Assembly: GCA_016841325.1 (NCBI GenBank)
Contig: JAENZJ010000007.1
Coordinates: 62,001 to 126,000 of the forward strand
Direction of reading: 5' to 3'
Source: Thermincola carboxydiphila
GTDB lineage: Bacteria > Bacillota > Thermincolia > Thermincolales > UBA2595
Length of the DNA: 64,000 nucleotides
Below, one piece after another: positions 7,294 to 15,910 of this stretch. The notes beneath the pieces are model-generated. The model saw only the letters and a list, made by a program, of their open reading frames with translations, did no database searches and was not told where the DNA came from. Position 1 is the first letter of the stretch; each line of letters begins with the position of its first letter. A program made the position numbers and the translations under genes.

Positions 7294-8544
7294 GTGCAAA
7301 AGTTGTACATAACAGGTGGCAAGAGACTGGAAGGCACCGTCAAAATAAGTGGAGCCAAAAATGCAGCATTGGCTATAGTCTGTGCTTCATTGCTGGCGGG
7401 AGAGACCGTTTGTCTGGAAAACATACCTGATATAACAGACGTAAATGTCTTGCTTGATATTATAGCCAATTTAGGTGTAAAGGTAGAGCGAAAAGGATTA
7501 AATGCTGTCGAAGTTTCGACACCTGACCGGATATTAACAAAGACCCCTTACCGAGAGGTTAAAAAGTTAAGGGCATCTAACCTCCTGCTGGGTCCGTTGC
7601 TGGCTAGATTCTGCAATGCAGAAATTGCATTGCCCGGGGGGTGTAATATCGGGAGCAGGCCTATGGACCTGCACATAAAGGGGTTTGAGGCCCTGGGGGC
7701 AGATATCAGCCTTGAGCATGGGTTCATTAAGGGTTGCTGCAGCCGCCTGTCGGGATCCAAAATATATCTTGATTTTCCCAGTGTCGGGGCTACAGAAAAT
7801 ATTATGATGGCAGCAGTATTGTCCAAAGGGCAGACTGTTTTGGAGAATGTCGCCAAGGAGCCGGAAATAGTTGACTTGGCTAACTTTTTAAACAGCCTCG
7901 GGGCCAAAATCAGGGGCGCCGGTACCGATGTAATTAAGATAGAAGGCGTAGATCAGCTGAGTGGCGGGCGCTATTCAGTGATTCCTGACCGTATTGAGGC
8001 AGGCACTTTTATGGTTGCTGCTGCGGCTACCCATGGGGACCTGACTCTTGAAAATGTTATCTCAACCCATGTGGAGCCCCTTATTGCAAAACTTCGTGAG
8101 GCAAATGTTGAAGTGACAGAAGAAGATGAGACGGTGCGGGTTATTGCCCGGAATGAACTCAGGCCTATTGACATAAAAACACTGCCTTATCCTGGTTTTC
8201 CTACAGACATGCAGTCCCAGGTAATGGCTATGCTAACAGTTGTTAAAGGTACCAGTGTGATTGTGGAAAATGTCTTTGAAAACAGACTCCAGGTTGCTGA
8301 TGAGTTTAAGCGTATGGGAGCAAAAATAAAAGTTGAAGGCCGCACTGCGGTAATTCAGGGTGTCAAGCGGCTTCAGGGCACCCAGGTCAAGGCATCTGAC
8401 CTGCGGGCCGGCGCTGCCCTGATTGTTGCCGGCCTAATCGCTGAAGGGGATACTGAAATCTGTAATACCTGTTATATTGACCGCGGATATGAGAAAATCG
8501 AGCAAAAACTCATTTCAGTTGGCGCTAAGATTAGCAGGGCTTAA
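7294..8544 (+). CDS. murA: UDP-N-acetylglucosamine 1-carboxyvinyltransferase
   Basis: MurA transfers enolpyruvate from PEP to UDP-GlcNAc, the first committed step of peptidoglycan synthesis, in the cytoplasm. The 416-aa length is typical. Visible signatures are the N-terminal SGAKNAAL and the loop PGGCNIGSRPMDLH. The Cys of PGGC is the catalytic residue alkylated by fosfomycin, so the enzyme should be sensitive. Other signatures are PYPGFPTDMQ and DLRAGAALIVAG near the C-terminus. It starts with GTG after GGGGAGG. It has its own promoter. Low-G+C Gram-positives often carry two murA copies, and this may be either. Confidence 0.97.
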   Translation: MQKLYITGGKRLEGTVKISGAKNAALAIVCASLLAGETVCLENIPDITDVNVLLDIIANLGVKVERKGLNAVEVSTPDRILTKTPYREVKKLRASNLLLGPLLARFCNAEIALPGGCNIGSRPMDLHIKGFEALGADISLEHGFIKGCCSRLSGSKIYLDFPSVGATENIMMAAVLSKGQTVLENVAKEPEIVDLANFLNSLGAKIRGAGTDVIKIEGVDQLSGGRYSVIPDRIEAGTFMVAAAATHGDLTLENVISTHVEPLIAKLREANVEVTEEDETVRVIARNELRPIDIKTLPYPGFPTDMQSQVMAMLTVVKGTSVIVENVFENRLQVADEFKRMGAKIKVEGRTAVIQGVKRLQGTQVKASDLRAGAALIVAGLIAEGDTEICNTCYIDRGYEKIEQKLISVGAKISRA

Positions 8545-8657
8545 AGCACGATGGTCGGAATGACCTGTTTGCCAAAATTTTATAGCACTTAAGCAGGAAA
8601 ATGGATTAGGTAAGACGAAGTATAAAAATAGCTAAATTTGTCTAAGGATGTGTTATT

Positions 8658-9938
8658 ATGTCAAAGAGGCAAACTTTTAGGATAAAGCCCCTGGTTCAGC
8701 TTGGCATAATATTTATCAGCATCACAGGCGGAGGCACCCTAATCTGGACCGCATTCCTGCTTTATTATTTCCGCGCCACACCTGATGAGATTAAATCTTT
8801 GTTTATGTGGGTGGGACCAATCGGAATCGGGTTTGGCCTGGTGTTGTTACTGTTGGTTAACCGGCTGCTTGTGAAGATATTTGAGATCTTTCTTGATGTT
8901 ATTAGCAAGGTTGCTGATAAAGACCTGACTCAGAAAATAGATTTTCCCACCAACGATGTGTTTGGCCGGATGGCTAAAGCCTTTAATAAGATGGTTGAAG
9001 ATATCAGGCAGACTATCAGGCAGAACAAGGAGACAGCACATCTTGTGGCATCTGAGGCCAACGAGGTTTCCATAGCCATCGACCAGGCAACAGCTTCAGT
9101 CCAGCAGATTTCAGCAGCGATTCAGCAAATAGTCGGGGGAACTCAGGGACAGGCTTATCAGTTAAATGAAACCCTGCAGATAACCCGGGAGCTGTCTGCT
9201 GCGGTACAGCAGATTGCTGCTAATTCCCAGGCTGCACATACTGCTTCACTTAATGCCTCGGAACTCGCTGTTAAGGGAGCCGGCGAAGTAGAAAAGGCTG
9301 TTGTTATGATGAATACTATTTCAGATACGGTGGCTAACTCGGTACAGGTGGTAAAAACCCTTAATGAAAGGTCAGAACAGATTGATGAAATTGTTAATGT
9401 AATCACATCCTTTGCAGACCAAACCAATCTTCTTGCCCTGAATGCAGCCATTGAAGCTGCCAGGGCCGGTGAACACGGCCGCGGGTTTGCCGTTGTTGCT
9501 GATGAAGTCAGGAAACTGGCCGAGGGTTCAGCAAAAGCAGCTCAGCAGATTGGAGAACTGATTAAGGAAATCCAGGAGGAGACTTCTACTGCCGTGAATG
9601 CAATGGTTATCGGCAGCAATGAGGTGGAAGATGGCGTTATTGTTGCATCTCAGGCCCAGACAGCATTAAGTGAAATAGTGGAAACTGTTAATAAGACAGT
9701 ACGGATGGTACAGGAAATTTCCACTGCTGCCCAGCAGCAGTCCAAAGGAATCACACAGGTGGTTCAGTCCATTGATAAAGTCAGCAATATTGCTCATCAG
9801 GTATCTGTAGCCACACAGCAGGTTTCGGCATCTACCCAGCAGCAAACCAATACCAATGAACAGGTTAATGCAAATGCGTCAAGGATGGCCCAGTTTGCTG
9901 CAGAGCTAAAAGAACGTATTGGTAAATTCAAAGTTTAA
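8658..9938 (+). CDS. methyl-accepting chemotaxis protein lacking an extracytoplasmic sensor
   Basis: A 426-aa chemoreceptor with two closely spaced membrane segments (about 12-38 and 49-74), leaving only about 10-12 residues outside. A HAMP domain follows (about 76-128), then a full signalling hairpin. The hairpin tip, [46 protein letters not shown], is intact (shown in part; residues about 240-285), so it should couple to CheA/CheW. Without a ligand domain it may sense membrane state, energy or an internal signal. It stands alone between murA and a methyltransferase gene. Confidence 0.92.
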   Translation: MSKRQTFRIKPLVQLGIIFISITGGGTLIWTAFLLYYFRATPDEIKSLFMWVGPIGIGFGLVLLLLVNRLLVKIFEIFLDVISKVADKDLTQKIDFPTNDVFGRMAKAFNKMVEDIRQTIRQNKETAHLVASEANEVSIAIDQATASVQQISAAIQQIVGGTQGQAYQLNETLQITRELSAAVQQIAANSQAAHTASLNASELAVKGAGEVEKAVVMMNTISDTVANSVQVVKTLNERSEQIDEIVNVITSFADQTNLLALNAAIEAARAGEHGRGFAVVADEVRKLAEGSAKAAQQIGELIKEIQEETSTAVNAMVIGSNEVEDGVIVASQAQTALSEIVETVNKTVRMVQEISTAAQQQSKGITQVVQSIDKVSNIAHQVSVATQQVSASTQQQTNTNEQVNANASRMAQFAAELKERIGKFKV

Positions 9939-9953
9939 ATTAATTGCATATCC

Positions 9954-9983
9954 AAAGCCATGGTCATATCCATGGCTTTTTTG
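9954..9983 (+). terminator. intrinsic terminator after the chemoreceptor
   Basis: AAAGCCATGG (9954-9963) and CCATGGCTTT (9970-9979) pair perfectly around TCATAT, followed by TTTTT. Confidence 0.9.
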
Positions 9984-10083
9984 TTGCGGGATTGTATTTT
10001 ACCTGATATCATTGTTAACAGCGGATTAGATCCCCGGCAGGCAGTAATTGCTACCTAAATCTAAGCAAGCAGAAGGGGTTAAT

Positions 10084-10713
10084 ATGGGTTATACATCGGA
10101 AGTCCCGGTAATGTTTCCGGGAAAGACATTTAAAATAAATGTGGTCGAAGATGTGGATTATCTTCTGGACTTAGTGGAGACTGATGATGATGTTCCCTTT
10201 TGGGCGGTACTGTGGCCTGCTGCACTTGGGATGGCGGAATATTTTTGGGAAAACACCGCTTTTGACGGGAAACGCATTCTGGAACTTGGCGCCGGGCTCG
10301 GTCTGGTGGGTATCGTGGCTGCTGCCAAAGGGGCGGAAGTGGTCCAAACGGATTTTATTCCTGAGGCACTGCGGCTCGCAGAGCGAAATGCTGGAATTAA
10401 CGGTATTAATAAAATCAGGTATGTTCTGGCAGACTGGAGAAAATTTCCCCTGGATGAACGTTTTGACCTGATTTTGGGTTCAGATATTCTTTATGAACCG
10501 ACACTGCACCCTTTTCTCAGGGACATTTTTCAGAACAATCTTAAGCCCGGAGGGACTGTGGTCCTTGCCGACCCGGGCAGGGATGACGCCAAGAGCTTTA
10601 TCAGCAATCTTCAAAACAAAGGGTATCATATTGATACGGTTACCAAAGAGGTATTTGAAACCGGGCGCCGAATCTGTGTGTCTATATATTTTATAAAATA
10701 CAGCGGAGGTTAA
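10084..10713 (+). CDS. class I SAM-dependent methyltransferase of the METTL21/ETFB-lysine type
   Basis: A 209-aa Rossmann methyltransferase. The SAM motif ILELGAGLGLVGIVAAAKGA is clear, and the acidic residue after strand 2 is in VVQTDF. LGSDILYEP matches the (S/A)Dxx(Y) motif of the protein-lysine methyltransferase group PF10294. The substrate cannot be assigned. ETF-beta or a ribosomal protein is possible by family. I use the ATG at 10084 (GAAGGGG 8 nt upstream), not the upstream TTG. It is followed 3 nt later by walJ with AGCGGAGG between, so the two are likely co-transcribed. Confidence 0.8.
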   Translation: MGYTSEVPVMFPGKTFKINVVEDVDYLLDLVETDDDVPFWAVLWPAALGMAEYFWENTAFDGKRILELGAGLGLVGIVAAAKGAEVVQTDFIPEALRLAERNAGINGINKIRYVLADWRKFPLDERFDLILGSDILYEPTLHPFLRDIFQNNLKPGGTVVLADPGRDDAKSFISNLQNKGYHIDTVTKEVFETGRRICVSIYFIKYSGG

Positions 10714-10716
10714 TTT

Positions 10717-11508
10717 ATGCGGGTGTGTACTTTAGCCAGCGGAAGTTCGGGTAACTGTACATATGTTGAGGGCAGCGGGGCTTCTGTGCTGGTAGATGCC
10801 GGACTGAGCGGAAAAGCAATCAAACACGGACTGGAAACCATAGGTGTTGACCCCCTTGACCTGGATGGGATTATGGTTACTCATGAACACCTGGACCACG
10901 TCAGGGGTGTTGGTGTCCTTTCCCGGAGGTATGACCTGAAGGTTTATGCTACTGAGAAGACCTGGGAAGAGATGCTGCCGGTAGTGGGAAATATTGAAGA
11001 CTGCAACAGGGTGGTTCTCCGCAGGGAGGACTGTCTGGAAATTGAAGACCTTAAAATTGAGTGTTTTGAGACATCACATGATGCTGCAGAATCAATAGCA
11101 TTTTCATTTTACAGCGGCAGTGTTCAGGTTGGCATAACCACCGACACCGGATTGTTGACCGGTGCGGCCCGAAAACACGTTGCTGGCTCTGATTTATTAA
11201 TATTTGAAGCCAATCATGACATTAATATGCTGAAAAATGGGAGATACCCCTGGAATGTTAAACAGAGAATTTTAAGTGACAGGGGACATTTGTCCAATAT
11301 AGCGGCAGGACACTGTTTAGCTTCCCTTATTAGCGGGAAAACTAGTGGAGTGATTCTGGCACACCTCAGCAGGGATAATAATACCCCTGAACTGGCTCTT
11401 AAAACAGTTGCCGATGTATTGGAGGAAGCAGGCCTTAGCCCCGGGCAGGACCTTACTATGGAAGTAGCCCCGAGATGTATGCCGGGAAAAGTCTGGGATA
11501 TGGTGTAA
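10717..11508 (+). CDS. walJ: WalJ/YycJ-family metallo-beta-lactamase-fold hydrolase
   Basis: A 263-aa protein beginning MRVCTLASGSSGNCTYVE, with the metal motif THEHLDHVRG (HxHxDH) at about residues 55-64. Further metal ligands lie in TDTGLL and in the later GHLS. The family is a predicted 5'-3' DNA exonuclease linked to wall/cell-cycle coordination downstream of WalRK in Bacillus, where the order is walRKHIJ-htrC-...-rlmH. Here walJ-htrC is kept and rlmH lies 3.3 kb further on, but no walR/walK occurs upstream in the window. Confidence 0.9.
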   Translation: MRVCTLASGSSGNCTYVEGSGASVLVDAGLSGKAIKHGLETIGVDPLDLDGIMVTHEHLDHVRGVGVLSRRYDLKVYATEKTWEEMLPVVGNIEDCNRVVLRREDCLEIEDLKIECFETSHDAAESIAFSFYSGSVQVGITTDTGLLTGAARKHVAGSDLLIFEANHDINMLKNGRYPWNVKQRILSDRGHLSNIAAGHCLASLISGKTSGVILAHLSRDNNTPELALKTVADVLEEAGLSPGQDLTMEVAPRCMPGKVWDMV

Positions 11509-11523
11509 CAAGGAGGTTATTTC

Positions 11524-12645
11524 ATGTATCATGATGACCATGATTTTTATTCAGGACAAAGACGCCCCAACCTGATCTCATATATTGCAGCTGTATTAAT
11601 CGGGGCTATACTCGGAGGAGTAATAGCTGCCTTTGTAACAACAGGACTCCTGAATAACAGTCAAAATTTTAGCACCCGGGAGAAAGAATCTCCTGCTCCC
11701 ATAGAGGCAGCAACAGAATCACCGGTGGTCAGGATTGCTGAGGAAATTGGACCTGCTGTTGTGGGAATAAGCAACCGGGTTGATGTCTCCTCCTTTTTTT
11801 ATAACCAGCAGGTGGAACAGGGAACCGGTTCAGGGGTCATATTTGATGAAGCCGGCTATATTGTGACTAATTATCATGTAATTCAGGATTCAGACCAACT
11901 AGTGATAACCCTCCCAAACGGTAAGCAGGTATCAGGAAAACTGGTTGGCGTTGACAGTAGGACTGACCTTGCGGTTATCAAAATTAATGAAAAGGGCCTG
12001 AAAAGTGCAGTGTTTGGAGATTCTGACAAAATCAAGGTCGGGGAACTTGCCGTGGCCATAGGAAATCCACTTGGAGAGCAACTGGCAAGCACAGTAACAA
12101 CAGGGGTTATCAGTGCCCTGAACAGGACTGTTGACGTCAATGAACAGCGGTTTCAGCTGATTCAGACAGATGCTGCCATAAACCCCGGAAACAGTGGAGG
12201 GGCCCTGGTTAACTCCAGGGGAGAGGTTGTGGGAATCAATAGCGTCAAAATTGTTGACATAAATGTGGAAGGTCTCAATTTTGCCATCCCAAGCAATACA
12301 GTAAAGCCTATTGTTAAGTCAATAATTAAAAACGGCAGGGTTATCCGCCCGTGGATAGGAATAATTGGGGGGGATGTAAACCCTGCGATGAAGGAGCGTT
12401 TTGGACTTTCGGTGGATACGGGAGTATTTGTCAGTGAGCTGCCACCTGAGGGACCTGCTGCCAAAGCCGGTCTGGAAAGCGGGGATGTGATCATCTCCTT
12501 TGACGGGCACGACGTCCGGAACTTCGGTGATTTACGAACATATATTGATAAACATAAAATTGGTGACGAGGTAAGGCTTGTTGTAATGCGAGGTACTGAC
12601 AAAAAAAGTATTCAGCTAAAACTTGAACAAATGCCTGAGGAGTGA
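11524..12645 (+). CDS. htrC: HtrA-family membrane-anchored serine protease (HtrC/YycK position)
   Basis: A 373-aa trypsin-like quality-control protease. One membrane segment (about 16-40) anchors it, with the protease domain outside. The triad is His in TNYHVI, Asp in TDLAVIK and Ser in NPGNSGGAL. A single PDZ domain follows (about 275-365, including GVFVSELPPEGPAAKAGLESGDVI). It follows walJ by 15 nt with AAGGAGG, as htrC does in Bacillus. Its stop is only 20 bp from the convergent response-regulator gene. Confidence 0.93.
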   Translation: MYHDDHDFYSGQRRPNLISYIAAVLIGAILGGVIAAFVTTGLLNNSQNFSTREKESPAPIEAATESPVVRIAEEIGPAVVGISNRVDVSSFFYNQQVEQGTGSGVIFDEAGYIVTNYHVIQDSDQLVITLPNGKQVSGKLVGVDSRTDLAVIKINEKGLKSAVFGDSDKIKVGELAVAIGNPLGEQLASTVTTGVISALNRTVDVNEQRFQLIQTDAAINPGNSGGALVNSRGEVVGINSVKIVDINVEGLNFAIPSNTVKPIVKSIIKNGRVIRPWIGIIGGDVNPAMKERFGLSVDTGVFVSELPPEGPAAKAGLESGDVIISFDGHDVRNFGDLRTYIDKHKIGDEVRLVVMRGTDKKSIQLKLEQMPEE

Positions 12646-12659
12646 TATGGAATGCATAT

Positions 12660-12684
12660 GGGAGGTTATTCTGAGCCAACCTCC
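12660..12684. terminator. shared hairpin between convergent htrC and agrA
   Basis: GGGAGGTT pairs with AACCTCC around a 10-nt loop. The left arm overlaps the stop codon of the reverse-strand response regulator. There is no T-run, so it may end transcription weakly in both directions or only shield the 3' ends. Confidence 0.5.
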
Positions 12685-13424
12685 AACATTTCGTAAAGCA
12701 TTTTTACCTTTGATCTGCTCATCAGGGCATCATTTTGGGTATTGAAAAACTTTACCAGATATGAATTATCTCCCCATGGCAGTATTTTTTCCACCATTTT
12801 CAGGTTGATCAGGTAACACTTATGGGACCTGAAGAAATTCATGGGATTTAATCTTTTTTCAAGTTCATTTATCGGTTCATGGGTTTCATATTTGCCATTG
12901 ACAGTATGAATCACCGTTTTTTTTCGTTCTTTTTCGATGTAATATATTGAATCTGCATCAATGAAGTGAAGCTCATATCCGCACTTCACATATAGCTTGT
13001 CAGTTGTCTTAAAAGTGTTGAAGAGTTTTTGCAGGTCTGATTCGCGTTCTTTCATAAAACCACGAATTTTCTCCAGGGTTTTTTGCACCCGGTCTTCAGT
13101 ATATGGTTTCAGAATATAGTCAAAAGAAGAAACTTCAAATGCCTCAACGGCAAAATCAGAATGACCGGTCACAAAAACAACCAGCAGGTCTTCGTTGTAA
13201 TCCAGGAGGGTTTTTACTGCTGCCATGCCATTTATTTTAGGCATTTCTATGTCAACAAAGACGACCTGAGGCATGTGTCTTTTAGTCAGGTTAATCAGTT
13301 CCCGCCCATCGGCAGCTTCGGCTGCAACCGTAAAATCAGCGTGCCTTTCCAGAATGTTTCTTAAAAACTTCCGGTTACTGGGCTGATCCTCGGCAATAAT
13401 TACTTTTATAGGTTTTTGGGACAT
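12666..13424 (-). CDS. LytTR-type response regulator (AgrA-like)
   Basis: A 252-aa two-component regulator. An N-terminal receiver (about 1-120) has acidic DQ near the start, the phospho-acceptor Asp in FVDIEMP and the Lys in ILKPYTEDR. A C-terminal LytTR DNA-binding domain follows (about 145-245, including IYYIEKERKK and FFRSHKCYLINLKMVEKI). It closes the agrC-agrB-agrD-agrA order. An in-frame TTG exists 7 codons upstream, but the ATG at 13424 has GAAAGGGG at good spacing and gives MSQKPIKVIIAEDQ. It likely binds the 21-bp-spaced repeats upstream of agrC (15716-15750). Confidence 0.88.
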   Translation of the reverse strand: MSQKPIKVIIAEDQPSNRKFLRNILERHADFTVAAEAADGRELINLTKRHMPQVVFVDIEMPKINGMAAVKTLLDYNEDLLVVFVTGHSDFAVEAFEVSSFDYILKPYTEDRVQKTLEKIRGFMKERESDLQKLFNTFKTTDKLYVKCGYELHFIDADSIYYIEKERKKTVIHTVNGKYETHEPINELEKRLNPMNFFRSHKCYLINLKMVEKILPWGDNSYLVKFFNTQNDALMSRSKVKMLYEMLEVGSE

Positions 13425-13446
13425 ATTATGGAAATCCCCTTTCAAC

Positions 13447-13482
13447 TGACAGGAAGGGTAGGTTATCCTACCCTTCCTGTCA
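13447..13482 (-). repeat. 16-bp perfect inverted repeat between agrD and agrA
   Basis: TGACAGGAAGGGTAGG (13447-13462) and CCTACCCTTCCTGTCA (13467-13482) pair perfectly around a 4-nt loop. No T run follows on the transcribed (reverse) strand. It starts 8 nt after the agrD stop and ends just before the agrA ribosome site. A role in stabilising the agrBD message or setting agrA dosage is an inference. Confidence 0.85.
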
Positions 13483-13490
13483 ATGTTTGA

Positions 13491-13625
13491 CTACTTCTTC
13501 AGTTGCTGCGGAGCTTCAGGCTGGTAGCTTAAGAACCAGGAATAAGTTGTAGCTCCTGCCGATGCGATGAGGGAAATCAGTGTAATAACTGTGAGGATAA
13601 ATGCTGAGTTAAATTTTTTAAACAT
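13491..13625 (-). CDS. agrD: AgrD-like autoinducer peptide precursor with Ser in place of Cys
   Basis: A 44-residue peptide absent from simple long-ORF searches. It has the three AgrD parts. The first is an amphipathic N-terminal leader (MFKKFNSAFILTVITLISLI). The second is a short core around residues 28-34 (YSWFLSY). The third is a charged C-terminal tail, QPEAPQQLKK, that matches the QPE-x-P recruitment motif of clostridial AgrDs. A very strong AAGGAGGTG precedes the ATG. By alignment with Clostridium perfringens AgrD (CLWFT before HQPE), the signal core would be SWFLS, residues 29-33, closed as a Ser-lactone rather than a Cys-thiolactone. It begins 12 nt after the agrB stop and precedes agrA. 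Confidence 0.85.
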   Translation of the reverse strand: MFKKFNSAFILTVITLISLIASAGATTYSWFLSYQPEAPQQLKK

Positions 13626-13637
13626 GGTTTCACCTCC

Positions 13638-14282
13638 TTAACGTATTCCTATTGCGCATAACCCTTTGTCCACACTGTTGATGAGCCTGTGTCCTAAAGG
13701 GGTGATCATCAAAGCCTGCCAATAAATGCCCAGTGCAGTAGAAATTATAATTGTTGAACATAAAGCCTGATTGTCAACAAGAACATTAACAGTTAAAATG
13801 GCTACCAGCCATACTGCAAGAAACATATAGCTGAGTTTAATTACTTTTTTTGTGGGCCTGGATAAACTATTGGAATAGTTGACGCTGTAACCGGGGCCAA
13901 ACTTGTCCAGGGTGACTGCCAAGATAATTGATGCCAGAAAAGCAATTAAAAGAACGGTAATAGGGCTCATGAAGATCAATAAATAGGTTACCAGATAGCC
14001 CAGGCTGACATATGCAATAAGAGATACAACCAGGCAGCGCAGGCTTGAGGAACAGTGCTGTCCGCCAGTCAAGACCCTGAGGGGGATGGAGGTGCAGAAA
14101 ATCAGTAACATTGGCAGCAGCAGATCCAAAACATATGCAATCAGAATAAGTAATGTTAGCTTAATGGTTTCGCCGATGATTAATTCAAGGCCATATGTAA
14201 GCACCGGGATCTGTTCCGGTTTCCCTGCCTTTTGTGCAAGGTAGAGGCTGGCCTTTTCGGATAAATGACGGACTGTTATCAT
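13638..14282 (-). CDS. agrB: AgrB membrane peptidase
   Basis: A 214-aa polytopic cysteine endopeptidase that cuts the AgrD tail and cyclises the signal peptide. The catalytic His and Cys are visible in TGGQHCSSSLRCLVVS (about residues 70-85), in the family GGxH...C spacing. About five membrane segments follow. It starts with ATG 11 nt after agrC and ends just before agrD, whose ribosome site lies over its stop codon. This indicates translational coupling. Confidence 0.93.
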   Translation of the reverse strand: MITVRHLSEKASLYLAQKAGKPEQIPVLTYGLELIIGETIKLTLLILIAYVLDLLLPMLLIFCTSIPLRVLTGGQHCSSSLRCLVVSLIAYVSLGYLVTYLLIFMSPITVLLIAFLASIILAVTLDKFGPGYSVNYSNSLSRPTKKVIKLSYMFLAVWLVAILTVNVLVDNQALCSTIIISTALGIYWQALMITPLGHRLINSVDKGLCAIGIR

Positions 14283-14293
14283 ATCAACACTCC

Positions 14294-15634
14294 CTATTTA
14301 GCCGGTATAATAACAGAGAAACTGGTCCCTTTTTCTTCTGAGCTTTTTACAATGATTTCTCCCCCGATTTGATCGACTATCTCTTTGACAACTGCCAGTC
14401 CCAGCCCGCTATGGTCCTTCTTGGTCGTATAATTTGGCTGGAAAAGCCTGTCAACTTCCTGAGGGTTTATCAGAGGCCGGGGGTTAATCACCTCAAAAAC
14501 AAAGACAAAGGAAAACTTTTTGAGAATGACCTTCACATTGCGAAATTCTATTGGTTCATTGGCAACCGCTTCCAGAGCGTTATCTATAAGATTGCCTAAA
14601 ATTTTTACGATTTCATAAGGTTTAAGTTTCAGACCATCCAGTGGAGTTTCCTGTCGGACATCAAGAGTAATATTGAGCCTTTCGGCGACAGCAGTTTTAG
14701 TATTAAATAAGGCGCTGAGAACGGGGTCTTTTACTTTGATTACCCTGCTGACACTCTGGATTTCTCCGAGAAGGTTTTCCATATAGCTCCTGGCTTCCTG
14801 AAGCTGGTTATTCTGCAGCATAGAATACATAACCTGGACATGATGTATGAAATCATGTCTCTGTCCCCTTATTGTGACAAACAGCTTGTTAATGTTGTCC
14901 AGAAAAGCCTCCTGGGTTTCGGTTATTGTTTCCTGTTCAGAAAGGGTAAATAATCTTTTTACCAAAAATATTGAAATCAAGGGCACTGTGAACAAGAGGA
15001 AACCGGCAATCCGGGTAAATGCAATATTGTCGAGCAATGGCCATAAGCTGTATTCCTGGTTAAGAATAATCAGATTCATTGCTCCAGACAGGAAAGCCTG
15101 CATCATAACCAGAATTATAAGTACCAAATTTATTTTTTTACTTCTGGTTTTGGGATAAAAGAAGCTGGTAGCGGATACTAAGGAAACCTGCTTTTTTAAT
15201 AACAATACTGTCACTGCGGCCATTATTAAAAGATATGACCACCCGGTAACCAGACGGTAAAATGTATTCGAAAAAATTTCCTTTACGGGCATATTAAATA
15301 CCAAAGATGCCAGGGGATATGTAATGTATTCCAGTAACGCTATAATGATGAATCCGGTAAATATGTAAAAAAACGATTTCACAAAAGATATTTTCAGATA
15401 TTTTGAAGTTAACAGTATAAACACAGGAATCTCTATCAGTACATTTAAACCAAACTTTAGTTCAGGTAGTGCCCGGACGATGTATGTGATTATTGCCAAA
15501 GATATACCTAACAATATAATCCGGTAAAAATTTTCCTTAACTTTGTAACCATAGATAGCAGCACTTAGAGAAATTAGAATTATACTTTCAGGGATGGAGT
15601 ACAAAAGCAGAATAAGAATCGGCATTTTCTCCAT
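14294..15634 (-). CDS. agrC: AgrC-like sensor histidine kinase
   Basis: A 446-aa receptor kinase. Six or seven membrane segments fill residues 1-240 and form the peptide sensor. A dimerisation/phospho-acceptor segment RGQRHDFIHHVQVM (about 257-270) carries the His, as in the SpoB/AgrC (HPK10) family. A C-terminal GHKL ATPase has NLIDNALEA (N-box) and HSGLGLAVVKEIV (G-box). It is the first gene of a four-gene reverse-strand operon and presumably detects the product of AgrB/AgrD. Confidence 0.92.
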   Translation of the reverse strand: MEKMPILILLLYSIPESIILISLSAAIYGYKVKENFYRIILLGISLAIITYIVRALPELKFGLNVLIEIPVFILLTSKYLKISFVKSFFYIFTGFIIIALLEYITYPLASLVFNMPVKEIFSNTFYRLVTGWSYLLIMAAVTVLLLKKQVSLVSATSFFYPKTRSKKINLVLIILVMMQAFLSGAMNLIILNQEYSLWPLLDNIAFTRIAGFLLFTVPLISIFLVKRLFTLSEQETITETQEAFLDNINKLFVTIRGQRHDFIHHVQVMYSMLQNNQLQEARSYMENLLGEIQSVSRVIKVKDPVLSALFNTKTAVAERLNITLDVRQETPLDGLKLKPYEIVKILGNLIDNALEAVANEPIEFRNVKVILKKFSFVFVFEVINPRPLINPQEVDRLFQPNYTTKKDHSGLGLAVVKEIVDQIGGEIIVKSSEEKGTSFSVIIPAK

Positions 15635-15715
15635 TTTACGTTATCCCCTCTCTATAAAAATTTATTCTACAATCTGTATTTGACTCCTTCTCGGAGGGTA
15701 TAAAATACGGTAATC

Positions 15716-15750
15716 GTGGAATGAAATGCGGGATTTGTGGGTTGAAATGC
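15716..15750. promoter_or_regulatory. paired direct repeats, likely LytTR (AgrA) operator of the agr operon
   Basis: GTGGAATGAAATGC (15716-15729) and GTGGGTTGAAATGC (15737-15750) match at 12 of 14 positions, start to start 21 bp. LytTR regulators bind two direct repeats on one face of the helix with about this spacing (known for AgrA and relatives). The pair lies about 80-115 bp upstream of agrC. A TAGAAT -10 candidate on the reverse strand (15664-15669) has no good -35 box, as expected for an activated promoter. Confidence 0.6.
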
Positions 15751-15910
15751 ACAATTAGTCCAACAACCAAAGGACAGCTCCTATATATGGAAGCAAATAC
15801 CAGATGGCTCGTAATTACTAATGTTTTCTAGCCCTAAATATTATTACATTCGACACAAACAGACAAAATCCTTGCTTTAAAAGATTATTGTTTAAAGGAG
15901 ATATCCAAAG

